A program made the translations under genes and the position numbers. From Glandiceps talaboti (Eukaryota; Hemichordata; Enteropneusta; Spengelidae), in the NCBI RefSeq assembly GCF_964340395.1, contig NC_135564.1, positions 8,448,861 through 8,512,860 of the forward strand: a stretch of 64,000 nt of DNA, read 5' to 3'. The notes beneath the pieces were generated by a model. That model ran no database searches. It saw only the letters and a program-made list of their open reading frames with translations, and was not told the origin of the DNA. How positions within the stretch are numbered: position 1 is the stretch's first letter; the number at the start of each line of letters is the position of its first letter. This document shows positions 41,280 through 54,324 of the stretch, piece after piece.

Positions 41280-42396
41280 TTCTACTCTTATCGACTCATC
41301 GACACCTACCGTGTCCCCTCATGATGCTAGCGGCAGTGTTGCTGTCACCGATGTCGTGCTTAAAGTTATCTATGCTATTTTGGGAACGCTCGGGATCGTA
41401 GGAAATTTCATGGTTTGTTTTGTTTTCATCAAAATTAAAGCGCTGAGGAAAACTTTCACGAATATCTTCATCCTCAATCAATCCTTGATCGATCTTACAA
41501 GTGCGATTATGTTCGTGGCGTTGAAGTTTGGACCGTCGTTTGACGTTATCCCGAGTACTATTGGCGGTGACGTTCTCTGCAAGATATGGGTATCAGAATA
41601 CGTTCTTTGGGGATTGTTTATATCCTCCACCTTCAATCTATCATTCTTGGCGATTGAGAGATATTTGGCGATTTGTCACCCCGTACTGCACCGTAATAAA
41701 ATCACCATGACCAAGGTAAAAATTGTAGTTGTATGTGTATGGTTCGTTGGATTTATTCGTGAATCTTACTGGCCTACTATGAACTTCAACGAAGACGGCA
41801 TCTGCAACGTGGAAGAATGGCCCAATAGAAGCGTGCAAAGTTTTGTTGGTTTTATAGTGTTCACGACTGAATACATACTACCCCTCGGCATCATGGCGTT
41901 TTCTTACGGCAACATAATCTTGGAACTTCGGCGTCGCTCTAAAACGAATAAACACCCTGCTGCCGAAACAATTTCGACCTCGAACCAGGCGCGCGATACT
42001 GTACATCGAGACATCACCCAATCATCCGTGCAACATCCTGCTACAAGGCAAAACCAGGTACAAGCGCCCTCAGGTGGCAAAACTAAACCTCAAGATGATT
42101 CCATGGGGAAAGCGAGAAAGAATGTGACAAAAACAATGTTAATTGTGTCAGTTACTTTCGTTATTTCATGGTCACCGATGTCAATTTCGTTTTTTGTGTA
42201 CAATCTTGGTGGTTACCTTGACTACGATAGCTTTTATTACTATTTTATGGTTCTCTTGGTGTTTTCGAACATGTGTATCAACCCTTTCATCTATGCCATC
42301 AAATACAAAGAATTTCGCGAGGGAATTTTTACGATTTTTAGCTGTGTATTCAATAGAGTTGATGCCACCAATGATTTAGAAATGGAAAGAGCATAA
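41272..42396 (+). CDS. Class A (rhodopsin-like) G-protein-coupled receptor, single coding exon
   Basis: A complete 374-residue protein. Class A landmarks in order: N-glycosylation site at N2; TM1 about 29-53 with GN45; TM2 with D74 in LIDLT; C103 at the top of TM3; ERY 129-131 followed by LAICHP; W157 in TM4; extracellular-loop C178 and a sequon at N185; P204 in TM5; a third intracellular loop of about 65 residues; SWSP (299-302) in TM6 where CWxP is usual; NPFIY 337-341 in TM7; helix 8 KYKEFREGI; and a probable palmitoylation cysteine at 358. Length and loop sizes suit a peptide or amine receptor. The ligand cannot be read from the sequence, and local expansions of such orphan receptors are common in marine invertebrates. 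Codons show no break. A splice-acceptor-like TTATACAG ends at 41219, so a 5' UTR intron is likely. Confidence 0.96.
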   Translation: MNSSTLIDSSTPTVSPHDASGSVAVTDVVLKVIYAILGTLGIVGNFMVCFVFIKIKALRKTFTNIFILNQSLIDLTSAIMFVALKFGPSFDVIPSTIGGDVLCKIWVSEYVLWGLFISSTFNLSFLAIERYLAICHPVLHRNKITMTKVKIVVVCVWFVGFIRESYWPTMNFNEDGICNVEEWPNRSVQSFVGFIVFTTEYILPLGIMAFSYGNIILELRRRSKTNKHPAAETISTSNQARDTVHRDITQSSVQHPATRQNQVQAPSGGKTKPQDDSMGKARKNVTKTMLIVSVTFVISWSPMSISFFVYNLGGYLDYDSFYYYFMVLLVFSNMCINPFIYAIKYKEFREGIFTIFSCVFNRVDATNDLEMERA

Positions 42397-42867
42397 TCTA
42401 CACAGCTGTAAAGTCAATCCATATGGATAATAAGACAAAAAAAACTTGACAAAGTGACGAATGAACTAAAATATTCCCAAAGTCTAAGCATATATTAGGA
42501 CACATAACCACTTATAAGTTTGCTGGACCAACACTTTTGGATTAGCATATCAATCAGGAATATTCGCCACAGGTCAGAATTCAAACGAGAATTCTAAAAA
42601 TATCTGCAATTCTAGTTCTGCAGGTTTATTCGTGACCTGCAGATGACAACTTGAATTTCTTTTTTAAATTGCATATAATAATATATGTGAAATGTATATG
42701 TGTGCTGGTGATTGTATCTTTGCATTGTAACTGATGATGAGTATTTGGAAAAAAATCGAAAGCTCAGATATCGAACTTTGTCTAACTTGGAAAATGTGTG
42801 TTTACAGGGGTTGGACTCCCTTTACTGATATCAAGTAATAATGTATCATTACACTATCTAGCTTATA

Positions 42868-42990
42868 TAGTTACTACCACACTTTGTTACAAATTACATA
42901 ATACAAAATATATATACTGAGAGAGAGAGCAGGCAAATAAAATAATGCATTATCTCACTGTGAACACAAATCAACTGTCTACATCTGGAT
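42868..42990 (+). mobile_element. Repeat R4 copy b, partial left arm
   Basis: TTACTACCACACTTTGTTAC, AAATTACATAATACAAAA and TATCTCACTGTGAACACAAATCAAC match the left arm of the copy at 54833. It abuts repeat R5 copy c downstream of the GPCR. Confidence 0.65.
42936..42941 (+). terminator. Possible GPCR polyadenylation signal AATAAA
   Basis: A canonical hexamer 540 nt after the receptor stop, located inside a partial copy of repeat R4. No transcript evidence is available. Confidence 0.35.
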
Positions 42991-43175
42991 CACATAACTG
43001 TCTTCATTTGCTTCTTGTACACCTCACCTCATCAACAGTTACCGAAGTATTGTGACCAACGAGTATATTGTCTTTGGGTCAAGTAATTAGCAAAATAAAA
43101 ATGTAAAATAAATAAAATCCCGACCTACCTACCCTATTTTCTGAAGTTGTGTTACCGGAAACAAACATTTTGTTT
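42989..43175 (+). mobile_element. Repeat R5 copy c, downstream of the GPCR
   Basis: ACTGTCTTCATTTG, CCTCATCAACAGTTACCGAA, GTGACCAACGAGTATATTGT, CCCGACCTACCTACCCTATT and GGAAACAAACATTTTG match the 3' half of R5. Confidence 0.78.
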
Positions 43176-44256
43176 TCATTCTTGCCTTTTTAAAAACGTG
43201 TCAGAGTTCATTTGCCTATTGTACAAATGTCTTATGTTAAAACCTGTCTAGTTTCTTGTCGTTTGTTGTACGTATTTAGCTTTATGGTTTTAGGGGTAGG
43301 TTTTCAAAAGGATTCACGTTGGTTGGCGCTGAGAGCATACTATTTAGTGTTATGACGTAATTTGATTTCGCCTCAGAATTAGGGTGTTATAAAATAGGCC
43401 GTGTGTGTTGAAGTACTGCATGGAATCATGTTTGTTTTTTTAATTTGTGTGTCTAACTTACAGTTTGTTTTCTTTTTATATATTAGGCTTTTGTCTGACA
43501 TAATACCTGCTGCCATCTGTCATTTGCAAAATATAAGGGGTGAGATCAATAGTTCAATGTAGGATAAACAACTGAATCCTTTTACTTTGGGGGTGGGGGT
43601 TTGAACCCATTTAGTTCTCATCCTACAAAATCGATTTTACTTTTAATGGTTTTTTTGTACCCCTAAATACAAATGTTTCTTTTATAAATGTGAAATTGGA
43701 GGAAAGGAAGAGTTTTTTCTATAGTAAATGCTTGGCACTAAAATAAAGTGTCAACAAAAGAACTAATTTTTACTCACTACATACTGGCTTTATATTCATA
43801 GCACTACATACTACTACATACTGATTTGAAATTGATTGTGCTGTTTTAAAGAAATTCAATTTTGACCAATCTAGTTAGAAGGGGAATGGGGGTGGGGGTC
43901 TGAGGCCTATGTATAAGAATTTAGTTTTTTAATCCTTAATTTAACTATTGCTCTCGCTTCTAAGCATATGAATATATGCCAATACAAAGGACATTTAAAA
44001 AAAAAAAAGTTATCATTGACAACCAAGTCGTGTAAATAGTACCTCCATAACTATCTGTCCCAGACAAATTCGATGGTATATGAAGTAAAGATGACAAGAC
44101 ACGAGTTGTTACGATGTCGTTTGCCGATGTCGTAGCAAATAGTTTTTTCCTAACGTTATAAAATGGTACGATACACAGGTCATAACGACAGCCTAACGAA
44201 TGCAGCATCAAATCGGTAGGTATACCAACTCGTAATAACAGTTTGGAGGAATTTGC

Positions 44257-44345
44257 GTGTTGTGTTGTGTTGTGTTGTGTTGTGTTGTGTTGTGTTGTCT
44301 TTTCTCGTCTCGTCTCGTCTCGTCTCGTCTCGTCTCGTCTCGTCT
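44257..44345. repeat. (TGTTG)n-(TCTCG)n adjoining pentanucleotide arrays
   Basis: TGTTG to 44297 and TCTCG 44302-44345, linked by TCTTT. Confidence 0.96.
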
Positions 44346-44963
44346 AGTATCAACACGAGCAGACGCGTCTGTGTCTGAACTGACTGAATATAGTGTCATA
44401 TGACTCATTCTCATTCGGCCTTATCGGCCTTTATAAAGACTTGGAAATATGTGCTTGTAAATTAAATGTCAGCCTAATCCATACAATGTGAATGATTGAT
44501 ATTCACCCTATATCATGATAATACGATGATAACTAAGTCATCTATACCATATGTCTCATCAATGACAATATAACCAGTATTTCAATTTTCTTCCCTCATT
44601 TTGGGCCCTAGGGATGATTAATTTTGACGTGGATTGCAATAACATTTTTCAGATACACATCTCGTAAACATTTTTTATCTACATGTTTATCGACTACAAA
44701 TTGTGTCTAGAAGTAGAAGGTTTTGTCTCGGGGTAAATTACAACTCGAGAAAATTACCAATGCTTTTGCTTGAATAAAGTGAGCCAAAAATTAGGTAAAA
44801 ACAACAATACAACTGATAAAAAACAACGGGTCCTCTGGTGTAGTTTCACACGTCGATGCTTTTTATCAGTTTTGTTTATATCTTTGGAAGCTATATTGTA
44901 ACAATAACAGTCAGACTTGATTGTGTGTAGCGTTATATCAATAAACAGAGTTTTGGGATCTTG

Positions 44964-45044
44964 CCATAGTCGTAAACCACAGCCTCTTTTACGGCACCGC
45001 ATTCGTTATTTCGCGGTGTCGCGGACGAAATAACAGCTCTGGTT
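44964..45044 (+). repeat. Repeat pair copy b (CCTCTTTTACGGCACC)
   Basis: CAGCCTCTTTTACGGCACCG, then GTTATTTCG...CGAAATAAC as a 9-bp inverted repeat and AGCTCTGG. Related to 3100-3192. Confidence 0.6.
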
Positions 45045-46700
45045 TAAGACAGTGGGATTTTCCATGAAACTGATTTCATTCCTGCATACAACAAGCAAGG
45101 AAACGCACCAGCGGTTTGTACACAGTTGGCGTAATAATAATTTTGACAAAAACAAACACATTACTTAAAACAAAAACCAAAAAAAACGTACCAAATATAA
45201 TGTGCAGTATTTCATGAATGCTTAGCTTAATCATCTCAACATTGGTTTATATTCTACGACATCACAGAGCTGTCTGACAACCGACATTGGTGATCTAGTT
45301 AAGTAGTTTGCATGCCGAACGACAGAATTTGTAATCGCAATATTCTGTCTGGAGCTGAAAGGGATCTTAAGTGTGCTAAACTCGACGTGAGATAACTACA
45401 CTAAAAGAGCAAACAAGTTAGATTTACATTCACTTCACTTCACTGAATAAAAACATGCCCTACTTAGGCCCTCCTGAACATAAGTGGTTTGCCTTACGAT
45501 GAATATACCTCTGTGCGTAGGAATTGTAACAATGAAATTCAAAAGAAAGAGAGATATGATGGAATATAAAAAGACTGTATTTAGTACGTTCTCAATATAT
45601 ATATGTAGTATGTCTGTTGTGAGATTTTTCATGCAGCATCATGTCTAGACATTTGCTATTTTAGACTTGACGTAGACTGCTGTAAGTAATTGTTCACAGA
45701 CGCGTAAGTAACACGTATATTACACAATAATCTCACTTTCTAGAACGTTTTAACCTTTAACCTACCGATAAAACATATCATTTAAATACATAAATACGAA
45801 GCTAATAAACTTTGAATATTTGTGCATATGTATTTCTCTGTTTACTACTTGAGCGAAATTAGGCATATTTGATAATTGTTCCGGTTTAGTGAATAATTTG
45901 TAAATTGACTTAGAAAAAGTATATTACACACAGAAAGCAATGACCCTCCCCCACCCTACTGGCAATTTCAAAAACAGGGTGACCCCCTACAAATCCACCC
46001 ACAGGCAAACCCTCGAGCCTTTAATTGTTATCAATTTTTTTATAACAATTTGTAGCAACTTACATGATCAAAACATTCTCATAACACTAGCTCAATAATA
46101 ACATTTGTAGCAAACTTTGTATCAATTTGCATAATGGTAAAGAAATTGCCAAATTTCGCCTTCTATCTCAAGAAACATTAAAAAAATTGTTTGATGAAAT
46201 AAACCTCAGCACGTATGCGGGATGAGTAAAATCGTATTTGGCATTAGATACCAAAAAGTAAGAGACTTTATTGAATATTATATTATAGCATTACCAATTC
46301 CAGTGAATTTTGTGACGTCATCGCTGTACATTATTACTGATAATGTACTCCGTTATTGGGCATCGCGGCCCCGGAACCAGCCTGGAACGAGCATAACAAT
46401 ACAAGCTTATGTCCGTAAGGCAATTTTTTCCAATTTTTTCGAAATGTATGTTGTTACTTGTGATTGTCATTTCCACTGTTTAACAATACAACGCATTCAT
46501 GAAACAAATTTGTGTTCACAGCAGTTCATTGAACTTAAGTGTATATGTGTGTGTACGTGTACGTACGTATGTCGCTATGATTAGTATTCAGCTTCCGGGC
46601 TGAACATTGCAGACGATGTTCAGCGCTGTGTATATTATACGTTGTTTTGCGTTTCTCTGTCTACAAATTCACTGGAATTGGCAAAACTATAAAATAATAA

Positions 46701-46838
46701 CAATAATGTACGCCCTCCCAGTCCATAATGGACTCAAGCAAACTTTGCACTCCATAATGGGCTCGGCTGTCGCCTCGCCCATTATGTCGTTCAAAGTTTG
46801 CTTTCGTCCATTATGGGCTGGGAGGGCGTACATTATTG
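46701..46838. repeat. 138-bp near-perfect palindrome
   Basis: CAATAATGTACGCCCTCCCA at the left is the exact complement of TGGGAGGGCGTACATTATTG at the right. Arms of about 60 bp continue through TCCATAATGG and CAAACTTTG to a loop of about 14 nt (TCGGCTGTCGCCTC). Three ATAATGG/CCATTAT motifs are nested inside it. Confidence 0.85.
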
Positions 46839-48129
46839 TTTAAATAAATAATTTATTTTGATTAAAATTTTACAGAAGAGATAGTTGTTAACATGAACAC
46901 GTTGGGGTCATACATGACATAAATCTTCACTTTAAAACAATTCCAGAGGGCGTTATTACAATTCAAAATAGTACTTCTCCTTTTACACGTACTTCTCCCA
47001 TTTTCCTCACTCTAATTTTTCACAACACATTTAAATCTACAGGAATACTTTCTGTTCACGTCAAGTTAAAGCGTTCCTTACATATCTATTCGGTATTCTG
47101 TATGCCATGAAATGAAATTCCACAGTGTGTTATACATATTGACGATTTACTAAAAACGACATCTCTCTAATTGGGCATCGATAGCACCCGCGGGGCGCGT
47201 TCGATTTGGGCAATCATAATTTATTTCAAGTTTGAAAATTACAATTGAAGCTTATTATTGGTAATTAGAGTAATGTGTCCTGAACAATGATTGCCGTGAT
47301 TGCAAACGTACAGTGTTATTACTGTGGGGATCGTGGGCGTCACAGGGGAAATATTAAAAACGACGTACGGAAAACACGATGTATTTACTAAATAAATTGT
47401 TAATAATAGTCAGAGTGGTAAGTTGTTGTCCCATCAATCATTTTGACGATGGAAAAATCGATTGATATTTAGAATTGTGAGAAAATTTGCGAAATGTTTA
47501 CATGTATTAAAGTGATCATGGTCGTGCGTGGTTGAGCGTTTTGTTTACAACCGAGCTCGTTTCCAGAAATGACGTTAGGGTAATCACAATCATGATTGAG
47601 CAAAATCAAATGCGCCCCTACTTTTCATTAACGTCACTTAATTTCCACAAAAACAAGGTAACAGTATATCTGAAATCATACAAAAATATGAATGAAATGT
47701 AGCTACTCGTAAACCATACAAACAAGTCAGCAATGTAATTTATGTAATGCTTTAGTCAATAATAAGTACTCAATTGTGATAAGTAATTTAATACATGTAA
47801 AATGACGTAATACTAAGAAGAAATTTCTGAAATTTTCGAGAAATTGTTATAACCGACATGGATTTTTTTTACGACATGAATTACTGTAAGGCCACCAGTC
47901 ATTTTACGGCAACTGCAGGACACAAGAGGAGATACATTATTATAGCTCTCGAGACTAAAAATGACACCACACTTCTGAGAATTCAAAAAAGAAAAAAAAA
48001 AGAACACCACTCCAGGAACTAAAAGACACTTTCGTAAACTTTCACATTCATCATGACTGTCCTAGCAGTGATCCAACATACACTACGGTATTGGAGTCAT
48101 CATATGTGTATGTATTAGATGAACAGTAT

Positions 48130-48386
48130 AATTAATATTCATGATTCCTAAGTGAATTTACCTTCAGATATATCATCATAGATGGACATTCACTGTTCAT
48201 CTATATCTGCTAACTCCCATGATGCGACGCTAGACCACTGCTAGGACAATGCACTCGGAGCGAGTTTCAATTTGGCGTTTCTTGGCAATCGCGTCAAATT
48301 TACGTGATGTGAAATCATGAAATGACTTTCCAGAACCCAAAGTTTATGGAAATACCTTCATTTCCTGGAGTGGTGTTCCCCTTTAT
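48130..48386 (+). repeat. Repeat R7 copy b
   Basis: ATATTCATGATTCC, CACTGTTCATCTATATCTGC, GATGTGAAATCATGAAATGA, ACCCAAAGTTTATGGAAATA and CCTGGAGTGGTGTTCCC match 22700-22893. The segment CATTCACTGTTCATCTA...CTAACTCCCAT also matches 20590-20640. Confidence 0.78.
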
Positions 48387-49109
48387 AGCTATGCACTCAT
48401 TACGCACTACTTTATACATCAACACGAACTTACTTTGAGTAAGTAGAAATATTGATTGATATAATATAAACAAACACCCTTAAAATATATATCAATAAAT
48501 CGAATTATTCAAATTTAGTACTCACAAGAAATTCACATAGCTTTCAAGTCCATCAAAATTGCATTGTAGACGCGCACACTTCATTGCCTAAAAGAAATTT
48601 AATTAAGCCACGAAATCCAATATGTTCAATGCATTTTAGGGTATGTACTTACTGATATTAAAATCACTAAAATTCTGTTTGTGATACACCCACTTCCCAT
48701 GTCGACTTTAAGTACGAGCACAAATTTGTAATTGACATTAGAAATACAATCACGATGGACGTAGAATCAATCGACCTGTATATTAATATGTGTTTTATTA
48801 CATGTAGTATAAGTGGTTGTTTTTTTTTTACCCTGGGGCTCGTCTGTAAACACTTCTTTCAATTGTATACGTCGAAACGTAAGTGATTTTCACGATGAAA
48901 GAAATTGGGGATTAAATCCTTGTATTTTCATTCATTTTCAACAAATTACTCTTCGACAAAGTTGTAGTTGGTTATTTACCAGTGTGTGACTATCTACATC
49001 GTTATCATATGGATGTCATATATTTGAGATTGTCCTTTAAACGGTCTTCATCAAGATAGATTAAATTTCAGGTTCATTGTCCTCCGGTTGACGTTATTTT
49101 TATTGTTTT

Positions 49110-49350
49110 GGTTGTTGTTGTTGTTGTTGTGGTGGTGGTGGTTGTGGTGGTGGTGTTTGCTGTTGTTGTTGTTGTTGTTGTCGTCGTCATCGTCGTCGTC
49201 GTCGTCGTTTTGTTTGTGTTGTTGATTTTAATACTGAAGTATTAGTATTAAAATGAAATTTCGCTTGATCTTGTGTTCGTTGCTCTGCAGTTGCTGTAGT
49301 CACTTGTGGTTGTTGTTGTTGTTGTTGTTGTTATCGTTGTCGTCGTCGCA
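49110..49350. repeat. (GTT)n/(GGT)n/(GTC)n trinucleotide clusters
   Basis: Two mixed arrays, 49110-49209 and 49309-49350, separated by about 100 bp. Confidence 0.93.
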
Positions 49351-50556
49351 TAATGTTGTTGTCAATACTATTCTATTAATACGATCAATACACATCATTT
49401 GGTCAGAAACCGTCCTTTGATTACTACAATATATAATATGATATCCCTGACTGCACAGCGTGACGGCTCGTATTTTTCAGCATTATATTTTTTCCAAAGG
49501 GTGACATTTTTTATTGTTTAAAAAAATATTAAAGTAAATGTGTGTACATGTTTGTGACGCGTTCAGTTTATAATCATGTACTTTGAACAGTATGCATGGC
49601 TGCCTTAGAGATGACAAAAATAAAACATTAAACCATTTCTCACATTTCAGCGATAAACGCTCATTGTCATGCGGATACGCGCTTGTGGGGTCACCACCTT
49701 ACTATCAGTTACGTTGTGATTGTCACAGGACCAGACATATGTAACGTCACTGAAATGAACATTTGCACCCCTGTAACTTTGTACTCTGATATTGCGGTAA
49801 CATTATACCAAATGTCCGGGCAAATCGATGGCATTCCAGCGAAAATCAATTCCCTTGTCTCTGAAAAAGTATAAGTCTTTCATTTCAGTCAACTCAGGTA
49901 TCAAACCGTAACAACAAAGTGTTTATAAAATTTACCCACACAACAGAAAAAACATTCAACAGAGATCGAACTTGTAACTATATCTTCCTTTACGTGGTTG
50001 CGATAACATTTGTTGGCATGGTTACAACGGGCGTAATAACCAACAAATGATTAGCACTCTCTGCGACAAGCGCTGACAACGCTTGGAATATATATCCCCT
50101 ACTTCTGCCGATGCCTTACCCACGTGGATACCCTCCAGTCAAATATTTACAAAGAAACTCAGTAAATTCGTTCTTGACAATCAGTGAAAATTTGATTATA
50201 TAAGTATTTTTTTTTTTCATTTTAGGAAAGTATTCACGATTTTTTGTACCAATCATTTTCATTGTCAGAGTTCTCGATGACTTAATCACGGCGTATTTTA
50301 ATATCTCGCGAAGTCCTAATTTCATGAAGTGCCAGATACCATGTGTAAACATCAAAGACTATCCGCCAATCTCGATAATGTGTGAATCACAACCACACAT
50401 ACAATTGCTGTATAGCGAATTCATTTCCTGCCTTCGGTGGATTCATGTTTGCTGGGCCGGTAATTACAAATCCTGTTTACGTGATGACCTATAAATGTAC
50501 GTGAACGGTCCATGTATCTATAGGAGCCGTTAGCGATAAGGCAAAGCAATTTTATA

Positions 50557-50846
50557 AAAATGTTTGTTTCTGATAACATGACTTCAGAAAATAAAGTAGG
50601 TAGGTACGAATTTTATTTTTATTTTACATTTTATTTTTTCATTACTTGATGACCCAGAGACAATATACTTATTGGTCACAATACTTCCGTAACAGTTGAC
50701 AATTATAGCGAGTGTATGACTCAGAAGAAGACAAACACAATATGCAGACTGTACTGTTATAGGCTGAAATGACATCATTTCTCTCTGGAATGTGATTTTA
50801 AAAAAGTAAGCAGGGAAATAGAAGTAAATTGTCATAATGTCAAAAA
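50557..50846 (-). mobile_element. Repeat R5 copy d
   Basis: Near full-length reverse copy of 6405-6725: AAATGTTTGTTTCTGATAAC, TAGGTAGGTACG, GGTCACAATACTTCCGTAAC, GCAGACTGTACTGTTATAGG, CTCTCTGGAATGTGATTTT. Confidence 0.82.
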
Positions 50847-53133
50847 ATGTATAGGGTTAGTGGCTTTAACTATGGTCGGTCGGTCGGTTGGTCGGAAACA
50901 CATCATTATTTTTATTTGGCCTAATACACCTAATGTTTGATCTTCCACTACAATATCGCGTTATTTTGAGACACTTAGTTATCTGTCCATAGGCATAATA
51001 AATGTCACAAGAAGTGTGCATTTACGAGAGTGTATCTGTCTACGTGCAAGTCACGACATCCTTGCAATGAATGTTTGAATAGCGCTTTCAAACCCCTAGG
51101 TGATAAGATTTACTGAGACTTTGACGATCAAAGAAAATACTGCAGTGATCAAATGTTCATGTGACACAAATTGTGTCTCAAACTCGAGATAACCTTGCTG
51201 GGTATAGCCAGCAGAAGGCAATTTTTTTTACGTTATCTCTACACATTCGCAATTGCATGGCGTATTTACAAACACATATGCGAAGCAGCGACACAAAATG
51301 AATTAAAGCTATCGAGTTACCGTGTAGTAGTTGCTCGACATGCTTCAAATAATAAAACTTTCACTTTCCATCAGCTAAGTAGGCCTTCAAAACAATACTC
51401 ACTTGCTAGCATTTCCTTGTCAGTTATTTTCTTTGCAATTGTCACTGCATGAGGACTTTCAGCCTATCAAATTATGTCATGTGCATTGATTAGGTTCTCA
51501 GTGCTCTTCTATTGCATGGGTTTATCAGAAAATTTACCGCAAACATAACTGATCGTGAAATAAAACAACGTAGCCTTTCTTCTTCAAATTCTCCGATTCA
51601 ATTAACCGGAATTCGGAATAAAAGCGTGGTTTCAGTCTTGCTGAGTTTAAAGTATCCACCACCTGTCCAAACTATACATCTTCACACTTTGTAAGAGTCT
51701 TTACATTTACTATCAAATCACGAATCTCTCCCGATTTCAAGTGTTCATTTGTCTTCATCTCATCAATAACGGTGTTTGCGTGTCGGCTTGTTTGGGAACC
51801 GTTACATGTCATTAAACATTGCCTACAGGCGGATCGAAGACGTAACCAGGAAAGTGAGGAAAATGAGGATAGCCTCCAGGCCATTAGTCATGACATTTGA
51901 CTAACCCCTGCCGTGTCCACGACATCCTCAGTACCCCAAAAATAAATCTACTCTAAAACAATCTGTATTGAGTTTACAGCATCCACGGTAACGTAATTTC
52001 GCTCAAAGTCCGGGAATATTGGATTGTCTATGAAGACATTATGTGTTTCAGTGTGTAAACTGATCTAATCGTGCATTCCGGCTTTATCAGTTATTAGGAA
52101 AAGTCTGTATAGCCGTTAACATACATGCATGTACTGCAGCTGCTGAAAGCACTCCGACCATTACATGCACGCTCTCCTACCATATCTACATAGTCACATG
52201 ATTTCCTTGCAATACTGCTAATTGTGTCAATATTATGTTACATAGATAACTGATCAGACATCATATATTCATCATCATACTCGTCTTATTTCGCTTTCGG
52301 CATTTAATAGTATTGTATTTCAGCTTGGTTGACCCGAACTCTGATATTGTCAGACAGTCCGATACCATTTTTGTTACATATTCTCTCCTTCTTTCCCCTT
52401 TGATTCAGTACCTGCCATGTCACACTTATCTTCAGTGCCTGTCAATCTTACTATACCTGTCAATCTCATTTCTCTTCACTTTGACAGAGTACTGAGAGTA
52501 CTGGCAATATTCAATGATAATCAGACAAGCCTTCGTCGAAGACATACTTCTATTCCTAACTTTCCAATTTACTAATTCATATATAGATTTTCCCTCCAAG
52601 GCATACGGCCACCATTCTGTCGTTTCTCATTGAAGGTAACGAAATAAGTTGATGGGCATAGTTGCGCTACAGTATCTGACGGTTGTGCCAGACTGGGTTG
52701 AAGCCGATACGCGATCCATGCATATCAGAAGAAGGTGAACTCTTTGGATAGTTTGGTTTATTTGATCATGAACACAGAGGTCAAGGTCAATTTCGGAGTG
52801 GCATAAGAAAGTTCATTATGAATAACATGGATTTAGACACTCAGATGAGGTGTGCATTTATAATGCGAGCTTCCAGACTTAGTGGGGAAAGCATGATTTT
52901 TATGATAAATATGGCCGACATTCAGCCATTGTCATTAGTATCATGAATGAAAGTGATGTGCATATGGGGACTACTGTATCTGATATTTGTTCAACGTTTG
53001 GATGAAATCGACCTATGCATGTCAGAGCTGTCATATAGACTTTGAAGATTTTTGGGCTAATTAATCTTGAACATAGCGGTTAAAGTTGACGGCCAAGTTA
53101 TCGTAAGAAAGCTCCTCGTGGAAAACATGGCAT

Positions 53134-53134
<1 letters not shown>

Positions 53135-53165
<31 letters not shown>

Positions 53166-53259
53166 TGTATGTATGTATGTATGTATGTATGTATGTATGT
53201 ATGTATGTATGTATGTATGTATGTATGGATGGATGGATGGATGGATGGATGGATGGATG
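53135..53259. repeat. (ATGT)n-(ATGG)n compound microsatellite
   Basis: ATGT to 53224, then ATGG to 53258. Confidence 0.97.
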
Positions 53260-54281
53260 TACGTAAACTATATATGTATAGCCTGATATAAAAAAAAATG
53301 AGAGCCAGAACTATCCACATATCCTTTTTAGGATGACTCTGTCTCATGCATCATGACCATGCATTATATACTGTAGATGTACTGTACTTCTACTGTACTT
53401 CTAAGTGGTGATATTAGCTTTGTGAACGTCGGATGTACATGGGGAGAGGGACAGCATGTTACGACAATTACATTCAGGTTATCTTGATTATAGAAAAAAT
53501 AATAAAAAGGGGAACTTGTAGTGGAAATGCCTCACAATAACGAGGACACCTATAAAAGTCCCCTGAAAGTGCAACCGTATGGTGTTAATATTTTACGAAA
53601 ATGGTCGGTATGGTAACCAATGCAGCACATCATATAATGCATTGTGAGTATGCCGTAAAGGGGATCTAACAGGCACAGTGCTAGTCAGTAGGATTTCATT
53701 TATTGCACACTGCAGTGTAATTCATCTAGATCTCATAATGTATTAATATAATATCATTGCATTCAAAAATTGCAATAATGATAAATTCAGATTATCTAAT
53801 CCTACTGGCGCAAGCTTATAGACTGAACAATAATGATATGATATTATGTGCATACACGATAGTTATTAAATTTCAAGTACGTTATTGTATGCAGGTCTTA
53901 CTGCGGATCATGTATAATTAGTTTGTGTTGAATACCAAAACTTCCTGTAATACTCAATTCAAACTTCTGAAATTGGCACCATATTCACCACCAATAACTC
54001 CAACCGTGCTACCCTCTGGCAGTTAGCAGGACGTGTGATCAGCTAATATGATAATTACAAAGAGTGCGTTTAGAAAGAAACTAAATAACTCGTGTAGGAA
54101 CGATGCTTTATTAAATTACATTAAATGAATTTGTCAGTGGGTGAGAGAAAATAAATAAGAACTAACATCATGATACTTCAGTAATCTTTTTGCATGAAGA
54201 TTATTTGACTGTATGGTCCTCATTTTAGCTAAGTTTAATACTGTGTGGTTGTCAAACACTCCCAACACCGAAGAAAAGATT

Positions 54282-54285
<4 letters not shown>

Positions 54286-54322
<37 letters not shown>
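54286..54322. repeat. (GT)n microsatellite
   Basis: Eighteen uninterrupted units. Confidence 0.96.

Positions 54323-54324
<2 letters not shown>

Noticed and set aside
46222-46584. 120-codon open frame on the plus strand
   Set aside because: No recognisable domain. One or two frames of this length are expected by chance, and the end is low-complexity Cys/Val/Thr.
49255-49419. ATG-led frame MKFRLILCSLL... with a Leu run, resembling a signal anchor
   Set aside because: The hydrophobic run is the GTT microsatellite read as leucine, and no in-phase donor was found.
49651-49871. Open stretch after a good acceptor (…GHHLTISYVVIVTG…), with a donor-like GTATAAGT
   Set aside because: Phase does not match the next open stretch at 50226, no family is recognised, and 73 open codons is within chance for this composition and window size.
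50226-50492. 89-codon open stretch after a poly-T acceptor, Cys-rich
   Set aside because: Reads like an exon at first sight, but no homolog is recognised, there is no phase-compatible partner, and this length occurs by chance several times in the window.
51672-51884. Minus-strand frame containing IDEMKTNEHLKSGEIRDL
   Set aside because: Soluble-looking segment after an acceptor-like TGTAG, but no donor in a sensible phase and no known family.
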